Part shown: piece by piece, positions 1 to 12,700 of the stretch | Layout: every line of letters starts with the position of its first letter | Position numbering within the stretch: position 1 is the first letter of the stretch | NCBI GenBank assembly: GCA_024516035.1 | Contig: CM044961.1 | Location: forward strand, 18,171,374-18,235,373 | Direction: 5' to 3' | Origin: Bactericera cockerelli | Taxonomy: Eukaryota > Arthropoda > Insecta > Hemiptera > Triozidae | Length of the DNA: 64,000 nt | Notes under the pieces: generated by a model | Database searches by the model: none | What the model was told of the DNA's origin: nothing | Seen by the model: the letters and a program-made list of their open reading frames with translations, nothing else | Position numbers and translations under genes: made by a program

Positions 1-251
1 CAAGATGCTCTCTGCTCCGGTTTTGAAATCTTCACAGAGAAATTGAGAGAGGGTTGTTTGAATTTTCTCCACTTCTTGTTTTGTCAAGAAACTAGGACGA
101 AAACTTTGGACACAATGCAAACAAAAGTTCATGACACGATAGGGAAGTTGAGAAATAGATGTTGGATGTTGGCAACAACTTTGATCGACCAGGGCGGATT
201 GTTCGCTGAGTTAAAACTTTGATGATGTAACGGAAATAAAAGCTTTGGAAG

Positions 252-485
252 CTATTAGCGTCGATGACATGTTTAATACAGAAGTTCTTGTTCTGTCACT
301 GAAGTTAAGCAACGTCCACTGACGTTAGAACGTGAATGGGTGACCGATCAAATTCGAACCCTGGTGATGCTGGCCCCCACTATTCCCGACCTAACCCAGG
401 CAGTGGGTGAGGTTAATGTGGATAGCTAGTTTGTGAGTTTCCAATCGAGCGAATTAAAGCCTCCGTCTCAAATGATTTAAACAAA
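252..485 (+). mobile_element. 5S rRNA-derived SINE
   Basis: Head tagcgtcgatgacatgttta, then tgtcactgaagttaagcaac, gaatgggtgacc, followed by the non-5S body ggtgaggttaatgtggatag and a tail. The 5S-like part matches the copies at 19050 and 58755. Confidence 0.82.
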
Positions 486-2230
486 AAAGGCTATTGGACT
501 TTTCAATCAAAATAAATGTTCCAATTCATCAACATCAAAAAAAAAAAAAAACCATTTTTCAATCGTGTTTCTTGAAGAGCCCTGTAAGAACTACACCAGT
601 ATCAATTTATTGTAGAGTACGGTGATATGAGCAGGCCCTATGAATACCTGGAATGAATGAATAGGAATGTTTCAAGGAGAAGTAATCACTATCATGCAGG
701 AAAAGTGATGTAGGAATGTGGTGGTGATAGGTAAGACTAGACAGGCGATGGAGATGATATCATGATGCTAGGAAGTGGATACTCACGTAGTGTAACTACA
801 ACATGGCCATAACCACTTGGTAAATCGAGTACTAGACTCTTTACTACAAAACCACCAATACACTGTCTCTCGTGACTGTCATTGCCAAGGCAACCCATTG
901 ATAAATATTAGGAAGACATATAAATGATATGAAGTCTTTGAAAAAAAAACAAATGAGCTATTACCAGCATTATCTATTAAATTGCCATGCAACTCATGCT
1001 TAGCTTCAGATCTGATGTTGTTTCTTGTTTGCGTATTCTGAGGAATCTGCCCACTGATGGGTCATATCTGACGCAGCGCGGTGGTCTGTACAATCTGTAG
1101 TGATGGTGAAAGGAATGTATGGACGCATTTGACGCCCAGATCCATGGGCTCCTTCCATACCCAAATACCCATGTACCGAATGATAGTACAATATGTTCTA
1201 TTGATCATGAAATTCCAAGAAACATAAAATGAACGCACCACTTTTATAATGCTGAGTCTTATCAGTGGGAACTAGATGCCCTAATCAGAGCTGATAACAG
1301 CGTAATGCAAACATTTTGGACTTTAGTTTAAATTACAGCACAGAAGAATTTTACAGTTTCCAACATTTCTGATGAAACCCTTGACCATTGGACACAGTGA
1401 ATATTTTCTCATTACTTTTGTTTTAGGGACCCCCTTTATCAATATCAAATTCTTCCATTGCAGGTATAATCTTCCTAATGTTATCAATATAGTAACCAGG
1501 GATTCGGTAATTTTATTAACCGTAGGTAGTACAGGAATGTAATATCACAGGTACTTTAATGATAAGAACCGACAACACGTAACAAGAGGTGATAAGAAGA
1601 CGAAAGATGTGTCCTTGAGAATCAAAGGTCGGACGGCAGTGATTTCTTGAAAAGCGAACGATAGGGAATTACCGGTGCGCCTCGGTGCTTTGAAGCAGTT
1701 CTTGGGATGTCGCAAATATGTTTGCTAAAAAAACATAACAAAGGTGGAATTTTTAGAACTTATTTTTTTTTAAAGGGATTAAACCTATTTTAATAAACTA
1801 GTTTTTGAAAAGACAATGTCTTGTTGAAAGAGTTTTATTTTATGATGGTGCGTTTAGAGATTGTCTTTTGGTCGAGTTTGAGAATTAAAAAAAACACACA
1901 CAATACAAAGGGTCAATACATCCTAAGAGGTCATTAAAAATAGAGAAAGAAAAAAGTCAATCAATAACTTAAAACTCGATTCCTCGTTCAACTTCTAGGA
2001 AATAAAGATGGGCCAAATGGGCCATACCCGTCGATTTGTTAAAATAAAGGCTTGGTCTCGAACCCCGTCCCGTGGATTACAGCTACCCGTGGCTCATCAG
2101 AGACAGAACAATGGGGTTCCCTCCTCATTGTTACTGCACCCAGCAGGTCACCAGGTCCATTGTTTTTCCTAGAACCACCCATCCTATTCATACACAAGGA
2201 TTTTTCATTTGTTTTCATTAGTGTTTCCCA
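486..2230. other. No gene seen
   Basis: AT-rich anonymous sequence. A fragment at about 1063-1170 (gacgcccagatccatgggct) is shared with 39905-39945. Short open frames have no domain. Confidence 0.5.
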
Positions 2231-2580
2231 GTATTTCCTCTCTATCTCTCTCTCTCTCTTTCCCTCCCCCTTATTCTCTCTCTCTCTTTCCCTCTCCCTT
2301 ATTATCTCTTTCCTCTCTCTCTCTTTCCCTCTTCTTTATTCCCTCTCTCTCTTTCCCTCTCCCTTACTCTTTCTCTCTCTCTTTCCCTCTCCCTTACTCT
2401 CTCCCTCTTTTCTTCTTTATTATCTCTCTCTCTTTCCCTGTCCTTTATTTTCCCTCTCTCCTCCACTTCACTTACTCTTCCTTTCCCTCTTCTCTTTCCC
2501 ATCTCTCTGTCTATATCTTTTCTCTTCATTTCTTCCACTATACGACCTCCCTCTGTCTCATTTTCTCTCTCTCTCTCCCA
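2231..2580 (+). repeat. Pyrimidine-rich (CT)n / tttccctctccc tract
   Basis: A loose tandem repeat of ctctctctctttccctctcc with ttatt interruptions. Overlapping Ser/Leu-rich and Arg/Glu-rich frames up to 247 codons are composition artefacts. Confidence 0.95.
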
Positions 2581-2834
2581 ATGTACTATGCATTTCTCTG
2601 CTCACTTTTTTTCCTCTATACCTCCCTGCCTCCTGTTATTTTTCTCACCCTTCATACTACCTATTCCTCTCACCTTTTATCTGTCTCTCTATCCCGTGTA
2701 TTTTCATTACTTTCTCAACACTACTTGCTGCTACTCCAAGTACTTTCTATCTCTTATTGGTAATTAATCATCTGAACACCAACAACAGTAGCTGAGTGGT
2801 TAGCGAACTGCAATTCGAATCAGGAGATAGATGG

Positions 2835-2990
2835 GTTTGTTCTCTATCGCTGGAAACTCGCAAACCCGATACCCACATTATCCTCACCCAGCCTGGGTTG
2901 GGCCAGGGATCCAGCACTCACCCAGATCCAGAGGATTCGAATTTGGGTGGTACCCGATTTAGTTCTGACCTTGCTAGGGTTGAGAGGTTT
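2835..2990 (-). repeat. Degraded 5S-SINE body, inverted
   Basis: On the minus strand acccaggctgggtgaggat and gagtttccagcgat are recognisable; the 5S-like head is too diverged to be sure. Confidence 0.5.
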
Positions 2991-3247
2991 AAAACTAGAT
3001 TTTGACGAAAGCATTAATAAAATAAAGTATTTATTAAGGAATCATGGTTGTGACATGTTCAAGGGCGTAAAACCATTAATTCTGTTTTTTTAGTATTCAT
3101 GTACCTCTAGGAAATGGCTCCGCCTACAGATCCCCAGAAAGGTCTATACAATCTTATTTAATAGAAAAAATAAGAGATCATTTAATGAAGCTTTTGAAAA
3201 CTCTACAACCAGCTACATCATGTAAAAATCTGGTGTAAACCACACGA

Positions 3248-3373
3248 CTTTCCTTATCCTATTAGAAAAAGGACCGGAACCAGAGGAACTGTTATTATAA
3301 TTCGTCCAGAAATGTGAAGAAATGTGAAAAAAAAGACAAATACAATACTTTTCTTAATATAGGATAAGGAAAG
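3248..3373. mobile_element. MITE with ctttccttatcctat ends
   Basis: A perfect 15-bp terminal inverted repeat (ctttccttatcctat / ataggataaggaaag) bounds 126 bp of AT-rich sequence. Single ends of the same type occur at about 30420 and 31840. The target duplication is unclear. Confidence 0.6.
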
Positions 3374-3387
3374 TAAAAAGAAAGGTC

Positions 3388-3580
3388 CAGCGAGGTTAAG
3401 ACTTGGATGGGTGACCATTCAAATTCTAATTCTCGTGACGCTGGCTTTTCCCGGCCCCACTCAGGCTGGGTGAGGTCAATGTGAGTAGCAGGTTTGTGAG
3501 TTTCCTGCGAATGGAGGGTAAAACCCCCGTCGTGATATGACCATGGCAGTTGAAAGCGACGTTAAACCCCACTTAAAAAA
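3388..3580 (+). mobile_element. 5S rRNA-derived SINE, 5'-truncated
   Basis: Starts within the 5S-like part (gtccagcgaggttaagactt, ggatgggtgacc), continues with ggctgggtgaggtcaatgtg and the complete tail (cagttgaaagcgacgttaaa) plus an A-rich end. Confidence 0.78.
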
Positions 3581-6269
3581 AAAGAAAAAAAAAAAAAGAA
3601 AGGCAGCACAACTTACCTTTGCGAAGAAGGTTGAGTCCACTTGAAGATTATGCTAGATCTTCTATCTAGTTCACGATTCTGAAAAACAAAGGAGAATATT
3701 TATCTATATGAGCTGGTAGTCAGCAATCATCACCTCGCAGGAACAAGCCCAGAAAGATAACTCACAAAATTCTTCGTAAACAACACCAACCTCTAAGATA
3801 AAACAGAACGATAGGAGAACGTAGGTGTGGATATAAATCAAAATTCCTCAACACGAGAAATAATGAAATACTGAAAAAAAGTGTAGACCCGTTATAGAAC
3901 TTCACATAAATAACTGATATGAGTATAATATGAGTATAATATGAGGAACAGACGATACCTACACAAGAGCACTATTCTCCATTTATAGGTTTGGTGCTTT
4001 ACTCCTTACGTCGCTAGATTTTTATTAAAAAAAAAAAAGTGGATTAACTTATTTCTTGGGTGACACATGGACCAGTTTCAACCTTTTTTTGTTTAATAAT
4101 AATATCGCCTTATTTATACTGCCCGATTAGGACTTTTAAGTCCCATTATTCCAGCAGTAAGCCCAAGATGTATTATTCTGTGGTAAATATCTCTCCATTT
4201 GTAAGAAACTCACCCAGGTACCCTCTTAAAATTCACCCAGCCTGGGTTGGTCCGGGAATCATCGGGAGGATTTGGTTTTTGCTGTCACCAATGATCAGTC
4301 CAAAAATGGTGTATTCAAGGAACCATCAAAGCTTGATCATAAGAATATATTTCAGTTTTGAGTTTCAACACAAGCACTGTTATAATAGATGTAGAACATT
4401 TCAGATTTGATTCATATTTTAATGCACAAACATTGTTAATTGCTACAGATGATGTCATCATCAATTTTTCCATTAATCCTTCTAATGTGGAAACTATGCA
4501 GCTATGCAGGAATGTTAATACTATGTATTATGTGTACGTATAATGCATGTACCACTATGTATAATTTATATGTATACCATTCCACACTGTAAGCCCCAAT
4601 GGCCTCATATAGTTGATGCTATAATATTTTATGGAGATGTTTTGACTAATTTGTTCGAGAGCAAGACCCTATGATGTCGTTTCGGCTCATTTGCCAATTA
4701 TGTAAAGCACACAGTTTGACTATTCTACATGGAGTCGAACCTATTTGATTAGCTGAGTACACAACACAGGACTGTGTTAGGAAACTATACAGAAATGAGA
4801 CATACGATATTGTAGTATGTCTCATTTACATTACAATTCAGGGCCATTCAATATGGCAAAATAGACTATGTGCTGTCAGTTAAGTATGTATTGTAAAAGT
4901 AAACAATTATGAATGGGGTACATAACAGTGGTATTGTAGTAGAAATTTAATGTTACACTTTCTCCATTTTTTTCCAACGAGCCTTGATAGTGGCCCTCAA
5001 CCCTCAACTCTGTTGGGTACACACTACACAAGTACACATATTATAGGGTCGGTCAATCTTTATATTCGCTTGAAAAAACATGGTCTCACAGCTGAGGGCT
5101 AGTGCAAGGGTTTAATACGTTTACGGGTATAATTCCATAGAATCTAAGGGTTCAAACCAATAATAAAATTGTAACCCATAAATTTTTGAATGATCTAAGA
5201 AATCAAGTACTTTCGGTGAGTAAAATAACTTCATTGCCTCGAAAAACGATCTATGTTAAAAAAATTGGAAACCATTTCCCTTGAAAATAATGATTTGAAA
5301 GGTGTTGAAATACTTGGCTTCATTTTTTTTTTTTTTTTTTTTTTTTTCAAGATAATATCTTGTAATCATTTGTCAAAAAAAATTGAAGCTATGTATTCTA
5401 AACTACTCTCAGATAATTATTTCAAGTAAAACAGATTTCCAAAATATGTAACATAGATATTTTTTCGAGACACGCCATTCAGTTTTTGAAAAGGAATTTT
5501 GTTTTTGGGAATAAAAAAAAAGGGTCTAGATATACAATGTATTATTTCCCTACTTAGGTGGGTACCTACTGTCTCTCTCCTCATCGACATCTCTCTTATT
5601 CTGAGTTTCACTTTGGAAACGAGAGGAACAATTGTAAGAGCAAAAGTTCTGAATGTGTTGTAAAAGTTCTCGGGAAAGTCACCCCAGACATTGCAGGTAC
5701 AACAGAAGACTGCTGGTTAATATTTTATGCATCCCTCAGTCGTCCCTGGTCCCTTTAGGAACTATTGAGGGAATTCAGGTCAGGATCCCTGCAGTGTGTA
5801 AAGTGTGAGGTGTTCTGTCTGGGGCCTGAGTGCTTGACTTTGTTCAAACTGGGGACTTTGCCAGACGAAATTCGACATAAACTTTCCATCTTACATCAAT
5901 ACAATGTTCTCTGTTTATCCTGAAAGAATGAGAACACTCGAAAGCAGTCGAAAGAGTCTTTATACCCTTTATTTTCTGTTTATTCCCATTAAAATAGAGA
6001 GGTTAGTTGATGGCATGAATAGTCAGAACTATTACCTGCTGATGAGAGCAAATAAGCTCGAAACAGCTGTCCAGGTATGTTCAGATATTCATGTAAGTAC
6101 ATCTAGTACAACTTCGCACTCTTCTGTTTATTCTCTCTCTCTCTCACACAGTCTTAAGAAAGTCTCATTTACTGGTGTAAATGCCATCTGTGCAAAAAAA
6201 AGCTTTTCGGTTGTTAACGGAGATGGCACGTTAAAAAATGGACGAGTTTCTGCAGAAACACTCAAGATA
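3581..6269. other. No gene seen
   Basis: AT-rich. Includes an inverted S4 SINE body at about 4090-4190, a 5S-SINE body fragment near 4205-4265 and a 27-base T run at 5321-5347. The open frames show no domain. Confidence 0.5.
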
Positions 6270-6480
6270 AGTAACGTCCAGCGAGAGAGAACACGGATTG
6301 GTGACGTTTTTGGATTTGAATCAACATGAAATACATTCGAACCCTCATGATGCTGCTGGCTATTCCCGGTCCCACTTAGGCTGGGTGAGGTAATTTGAGT
6401 AGCTGGTTTGTGAGTTTCCAGCATGGAGGGTAACCCCCGCCGTATAATATGACCATGCAGTTGAAAGCGACGGAAAAAAC
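6270..6480 (+). repeat. Degraded 5S-derived SINE
   Basis: gtaacgtccagcgagagaga followed by attggtgacg, then ggctgggtgaggtaatttga and the tail cagttgaaagcgacgg. More diverged than the copies at 252 and 3388. Confidence 0.65.
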
Positions 6481-7671
6481 ATGAAATATGAGTTATTTGC
6501 ATTCTTTTTTATAGATTGGTGGCCACGAAATTTTCGAAACCTCAGTGTTTTTTATGTTAATACTGGTGGTATACTTTTTATTAGCAAGCTTATAATTACT
6601 GTCTTGCAAATTTCCCACTATCTTGAAATTCTCCCATCAGCTGCTCAGGTGAGAAATGATTTGAGTGAAATGCGATTTGAAGAGTAATAAAGCAGGTGTA
6701 ATTTAGTAATTTTGTAATAGAAAGTAATATGAGAAGAAATATGCATGGAATGCAATCAAGACATGTGAAACGAAAGAAATTTAATCAAGAAATGTAAGAA
6801 ATGCAATCAAGGAGGGAGATGTAATCAAGACATAGTAGCTACTTATGAAATGCATTAATGCAATCAAGGAAGTAGGGACTACTGTGAAAGAAAACAAAAC
6901 GAGCGTGCTCTTACCATAAGTGCAAAAACTAAACACATAAAACTGTAAAAGAATTTGGAAAACTATAAGAGGGAGAGAAAATCCCATTACACTTCCCTAG
7001 AATGAAATCGCGGGGAAAGTTATTTCAGTTGCAATGAAAACTTTCGAACAAAATAACAATATTTTTTTTTAGTACATTTTTTTTTTATATAGAAATTATT
7101 GAACATGGTACTGTAGCAACTCCTTTTACACATATCCTTTTTTTGAAGACCCCTGAAAATATTATGTATTAGGTTGTCCTACAAGCGATATTCACAACCA
7201 TCATGATTTGGATCTTGGAAAAATAATCTCAATGCAGGCCTTGAGAATGCTTGAACTAAATGGTCAAGTTCTTAATTTTTATTTTATTTGACAAAGACAT
7301 ATTTATATGAATGACCCGTCAGAAAAAAAGAATCAAAGAAACTATTGGAAATCAAATATCTAGGGGGAAAAAATGAGTTATGATTATTCGAATCTTCTTC
7401 TTCAAAAACATGTACTACATACAAACATACATGGTACCCATGAAATACATTAGACCTGTTTGACTGTTTGAGTAAAGGGACTTTTCAGTCTTACCGGGGC
7501 AGTATATAAAAGATATTTGTAATAATTATTCTAATATTCTAGTTACGAACCAAACCAAGACACACAGCATTCTGTTTACTCAGTTTTCGTCGAACACACC
7601 ACGCTATACTATCAATGCATAAAGCACAGACCTAAATTATTTAAACACAAGATATTTAGTTAGGACTTTAT
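6481..7671. other. No gene seen
   Basis: AT-rich anonymous sequence, with a possible S4-like SINE body near 7450-7530. Confidence 0.45.
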
Positions 7672-7818
7672 TTAGGACATATATTATGTATATATTTATT
7701 TATTTTTTCTTCATTTTTTTTTCTCTTTTTACTTCTCTTATATTGCATGTTCTTTTGTAATTATGTGTGTTGTATATATGTCCCAATGTCCATATAAATA
7801 AAGTGTTAAATATAAATA
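7672..7818 (+). repeat. Retroposon 3' tail
   Basis: Contains aggacatatattatgtatat, ttacttctcttatattgc and an end caatgtccatataaataaag. Same family as 53748 but lacking the gcaataaccccgccc block. Confidence 0.6.
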
Positions 7819-8619
7819 AGATGAGTTCGAAACTTTCGACCGACATTAACAGCCACTGTGCTAATAACAAAGGAGGGCACAGAGCTCCCATAACACTAAC
7901 AATACAACTTACATGGACGTAACCAAGCACTGGTCAGCGGGCCATCACGACGAGGTAAAGCATGTATTCCCAACACAGAAACCCATCCCGACATTCACAA
8001 CGCACAGCGAACACCAACCCCTTTACAACCTGGCAGAGTTATCACTCACACTTTAATTCAAAAGCCATTCGGAACATGGCATTCAACGGGAAATATTGCA
8101 AAGATTCAATATTCTTGAAGAGATAGAAAAAATTAAAAATAAAAGATTTAGATCAAAAATGAGTTTAATAATTTCAAAAAATTCAAGAACAGTTACACCT
8201 CACTATTTTAGAAGTATCCAAATATGAAGAGTAAACTATTCCTTAAAAAACACGCCCGTACCGATGTTGTGTGAAACGTATGAATTTCACAAGATAGAAC
8301 AGCGTTCACACACAATGATCACGAGTCCACAGGAATTAGATTAATGAGCGGGTATGCCAATAAAGAAAACTTTCTCCCACTATCACAATTCACGACAGTC
8401 CGCAAAAGTCCACAAGCTTTCATATCATCTTGGAAATCCCGAAAAAAAAATCACACAAAAAACTCCGTGTGTGCGCGCGAGAGAGAGAGAAGGAATCTCC
8501 CGTGGAAGAGAAGGGAAAACTCCCGATATTCCTGATACGGGAGAGGGATGAATTGGTTCGTGAAATGTACCGGCTCCCAGGAGTAGTCATGCGCGTTGCG
8601 TCCCTATCGATCCTTACCA

Positions 8620-9125
8620 CGCCCTCCCCTCACTCTATCACTCCTTGCTTCCCTAGTACCTGCTCCCTCCCCTCACTCTATCACTCCTTGCTTCCCTAGT
8701 ACTGCTCCCCTCCCCTCACTCTATCACTCCTTGCTTCCCTAGTACTGCTCCCTCCCCTCACTCTATCACTCCTTGCTTCCCTAGTACTGCTCCCCCCCTC
8801 ACTCTATCACTCCTTGCTTCCCTAGTACTGCTCCCTCTCCTCACTCTATCACTCCTTGCTTCCCTAGTACTGCTCCCCTCCCCTCACTCCTTGCTTCCCT
8901 AGTACTGCTCCCTCCCCTCACTCCTTGCTTCCCCCTATACTGCTCCCTCCCCTCACTCCTTGCTTCCGTCTCCACCCCTACTGCTCTAGCTCCCCTCTCA
9001 CCTCACTCCTTGCTTCCCTATACTGCTCCCTCCCATCACTCCTAGTCGACTCCTTGCTTCCCTAGTACTGCTCCCTCCCCTCACTCCTTGCTCTCCCTAG
9101 TACTGCTCCCTCCCCTCACTCCTTG
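8620..9125 (+). repeat. CT-rich minisatellite, clean 5' segment
   Basis: Tandem units with core tcactccttgcttccctagt followed by actgctccctcccc. Long units carry an extra tctatcac (about 42 bp), short units lack it (about 34 bp). Begins right after a unique flank ending cttaccacgccctcc. Confidence 0.95.
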
Positions 9126-9126
9126 C

Positions 9127-9715
9127 TTACAAAGTACACGGGCCCCCCATACACTAACAATACAACTTACATAGTAACCCCTTCCCCTCACCCGATGCTT
9201 CCCCACAGAACCTCCCGACATTCACCGCCAGCGAACACCAACCCCTTTAACTGGCGGTCCTCACTCACACTTTATTCCCATTACTGCTCCTTGCATTAAA
9301 CTTCTTGAAGTAAAATTAAAATAGACTTGCTCAAATCGTCTTTATCATCTTCTTCAAGTACATGTCACCTCACTATTCTTGATATCCCATATGAAGAAAA
9401 ACTTCCCACCCCTCACTGTTTGCTTGCCAAGTACGCTCCACACAGATCACAGTCCACAGAATTAATTATGAGCGGTATCCAATAAGAGAAACTTTCCACT
9501 ATCACAATCACGACATCCGCAAAAGTCCACAAGCTTTCATATACTTGGAAATCCCAAAAAAAATCACACAAAAAACTCGTGTGCGCCAAGGAGAAAGGAA
9601 TCTCCCGTGGAAGAGAAGGAAAACTCCCGATATCCTGATCGGAAGATGAATTGTGTCGTGAATGTACCGGCTCCCAGGAGTGCAGCCGTTGCGCCCTATC
9701 GATCCTACCACGCCC
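9127..9715 (+). repeat. Degraded second copy of the array's left flank
   Basis: Reproduces 7870-8620 in order (acactaacaatacaacttac; gcgaacaccaacccctttaa; aaaagtccacaagctttcat; gtaccggctcccaggagt) with many single-base losses and with array words (cttccc, actgctcc) blended in. It looks like a low-quality consensus of flank and array, not ordinary divergence. Confidence 0.8.
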
Positions 9716-12700
9716 TCCCCTCACTCTATCACTCCTTGCTTCCCTAGTACTGCTCCCCCCCCTCTATCACTCCTTGCTTCCCTAGTACTGCTCCCTCCCC
9801 ACCTATCACTCCTTGCTTCCCTAGTACTGCTCCCTCCCCTCACTCATCACTCCTTGCTTCCCTAGTACTGCTCCCTCCCCTCACTCTATCACTCCTTGCT
9901 CCCTAGTACTGCTCCCTCCTCACTCTACCTCCTTGCTTCCCTAGTACTGCTCCCTCCCCCTCACTCCTTGCTTCCCTAGTACTGCTCCCTCCCCTCACTC
10001 CTTGCTTCCCTATACTGCTCCCTCCCCTCACCCTTCTTCCCCCTAGTACTGCTCCCTCCCCTCACTCCTTGCTTCCTATACGCTCCCTCTCCTCACCTAT
10101 CACTCCTGCTTCCTAGTATGCTCCCTCCCCTCACTCTAACTTCCCTATACTGCTCCTCCCCTCATCCTCCTTGCTTCCCTAGTACGCTCCCTCCCCTCAC
10201 CCTTGCTTCCCAACTGCCCCCTCCCCTCACTCCTTGCTTCCTAGTACTGCCCCTCTCTCACTCCTTGCTTCCCTAGTACGCACCCTCCCCTCACTCCTTG
10301 CTTCCCTATACTGCTTCCCCTCACTCCTTGCTTCCCTAGACTCCCTCCCTCACTCTTCTTCCCAGTATGCCCTCCTCACCCTTCCTCCTTGCCCCTAGTA
10401 CTGCTCCCTCCCCTCACTCCTTGCTCCAGTACTGCTCCCTCCCCTCACCCTTCTTCCCTATACTGCCCTCCCCTCACTCCTTCTTCCCTAGTACTGCCCC
10501 TCCCCTCACTCCTTGCTTCCTAGTACGCTCCCTCCCCTCACTCTTCACCGCCCTATACTCTCCCCCTCCCTCACTCCTGCTTCCCTATACTGCTCCCTCC
10601 CCTCACTCCTTGCTTCCTAGTACTGCTCCCTCCCCCACTCCTGCTTCCCTATCTGCTCCCTCCCCTCACTCCTTCTTCCCTAGTACTGCTCCCTCCCCCA
10701 CTCCTTGCTTCCTATACTGCTCCCTCCCTCACTCTTCACTCTTGCTCCATACTGCTCCCTCCCTCACTTTCCCCCCATACTCTCCCTCCCCCTTCCTCCT
10801 TGCTTCCCTAGTACTGCTCCCTCCCCTCACTCCTCCTTCCCCTAGTACGCCCCCCCTCCCTCACTCCTTGTTCCTAACTGCTCCTCCCCTCACTCCTTGC
10901 TTCCCTAGTACTGCTCCCCCCCTACTCCTGCTTCCCTAACTGCCCCTCCCCCCCCCCCACTCCCCCCCCTCCTCCTTGCTTCCCTATACTGCTCCCTCCC
11001 CTCACTCCTTGCTCCCTAGTACTGCTCCCCCTCCCTCCTCCTTGCTTCCCTAGTACTGCCCCTCCCCTCAACTCCTTGCTCCCTAGTACGCTCCCTCCCT
11101 CACCTATCACTCCTTGCTTCCCTATACTGCTTCCCTCCCTCACTCTATCCGACTGCCCCCCCTTTCCCCAGTACTGCTCCCTCCCCTACTCTTCCTCCCC
11201 TTGCTTCCCTACTCTGCTTCCCCCCTCACTCTATCCTCCTTGCTCCTTACTGCTCCTCCCTCACTCTTCTTCCCATATACTGCCCCTCCCCTCACTCTTG
11301 CTTCCTAGTACTGCCCCTCCCCTCACACCTTGCTTCCTATACTGCTCCTCCCCTCACTCCTTCTTCCCTAGTACTGCTCCTCCCCTCACTCTATCACTCC
11401 TGCTTCCCTATACGCTCCCTCCCCTCACCTATCCTTGCTTCCTAGTACTGCTCCCTCCCTCCTTCCTTGCTTCCCATACTGCTCCCTCCCTCACTCTATC
11501 ACTCCTCTTCCTAGTACTGCTCCCTCCCCCCCTCCTTGCTTCCTAGTACTGCTCCCTCCCCATCTTGCTTCCCTATACTGCTCCCTCCCCTCACTCTATC
11601 ACTCCTTGCTTCCTAGTACCTCCTCCCCCCCTCCTCCTTGCTTCCCTAGTACTCTCCCTCCCCCCTCTCTTCCCTTGTTTCCCCCCACCTTTCCTATACG
11701 CCCCTCCCTCACTCTAACTCCTTGCTTCCTAGTATGCTCCTCCCCACTCTTCACTCTGCTCCTATACTGCTCCCTCCCCTCACTCCTGCTTCCCTAGTAC
11801 TGCTCCCTCCCCCCTTTGCTTCCCTAGTACTGCCCTCCCTCACTCATCACTCCTGCTTCCTATACTGCTCACTCTATCCTCCTTGCTTCCCTATACTGCT
11901 CCTCCCCTCACTCCTCTTCCTAGTACGCTCCCTCCCCTCACTCCTTGCTTCCTAGTATGCTCCCTCCCCTCACTCCCTTCTTCCCTAGTCTTCCCCCCCC
12001 CCCTCACTCCTTGCTTCCTGTATCCCCTCCTACTCTTCACTCCTTTTATACTGCCCCTCCCTCCTCTATCCCCTTGTTTCCCTATACTGCTCCCTCCCTC
12101 ACTCTATCACTCCTTCTTCCTAGTCTGCTCCCTCCCCTCACCCTTGCTTCCCTAGTACTGCTCCCCTCCCTCACTTCACTCCTTGCTTCCCTAGTACTGC
12201 TCCTCTCCCCTCACTCCTTGTCTCACTACTTCTTCCCTAGTAACCTCCAAGCTCCCTCCCCTCACTCTCATTGCACTCCCTGCTTCCTATCATCTCTGCT
12301 CCTGTTCCCTCCCCACCTATCATTTTGCTCTTCTCCCCTATCACTTGCTTCCCTCCCCCTTCGCTTCCTATACTTCCCTCCCTTTTCTTCCCATACTCTC
12401 TCCTCCCCTCACTCTATCCTCTTGCTTCCCTATTACTCTGCGCCCCTTCCTCACTCTATCACTCCTTGGCTTCCACTAGCTCCCTCCTCTCCCTCCTCCA
12501 ACCTCCTTGCTTCCCTACTACTGCTCTTCCTCCCCCTCATCAACTCCTTGCTTCCCTAGTATCTCTGCCCTCTCCTCCCTCCTCTAATCCTCCCTTCTTC
12601 TCCTATACTGCTCCTCCCTCACTCCTTACTTCCCAGTCTCTCCCCACTCTCTCTTGCTCCTAGTACTGCTCCCTCCCCCTCCCCTCTTACCCTCTTCCCC

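Noticed and set aside
2052..2795. 247-codon frame over the pyrimidine tract
   Set aside because: Low-complexity microsatellite translation.
10367..12663. Many 60-210 codon Pro/Ser/Leu-rich frames, and Gly/Arg/Glu-rich frames in antisense
   Set aside because: They are forced by the CT-rich minisatellite composition and period, with no domain, start context or splice structure.
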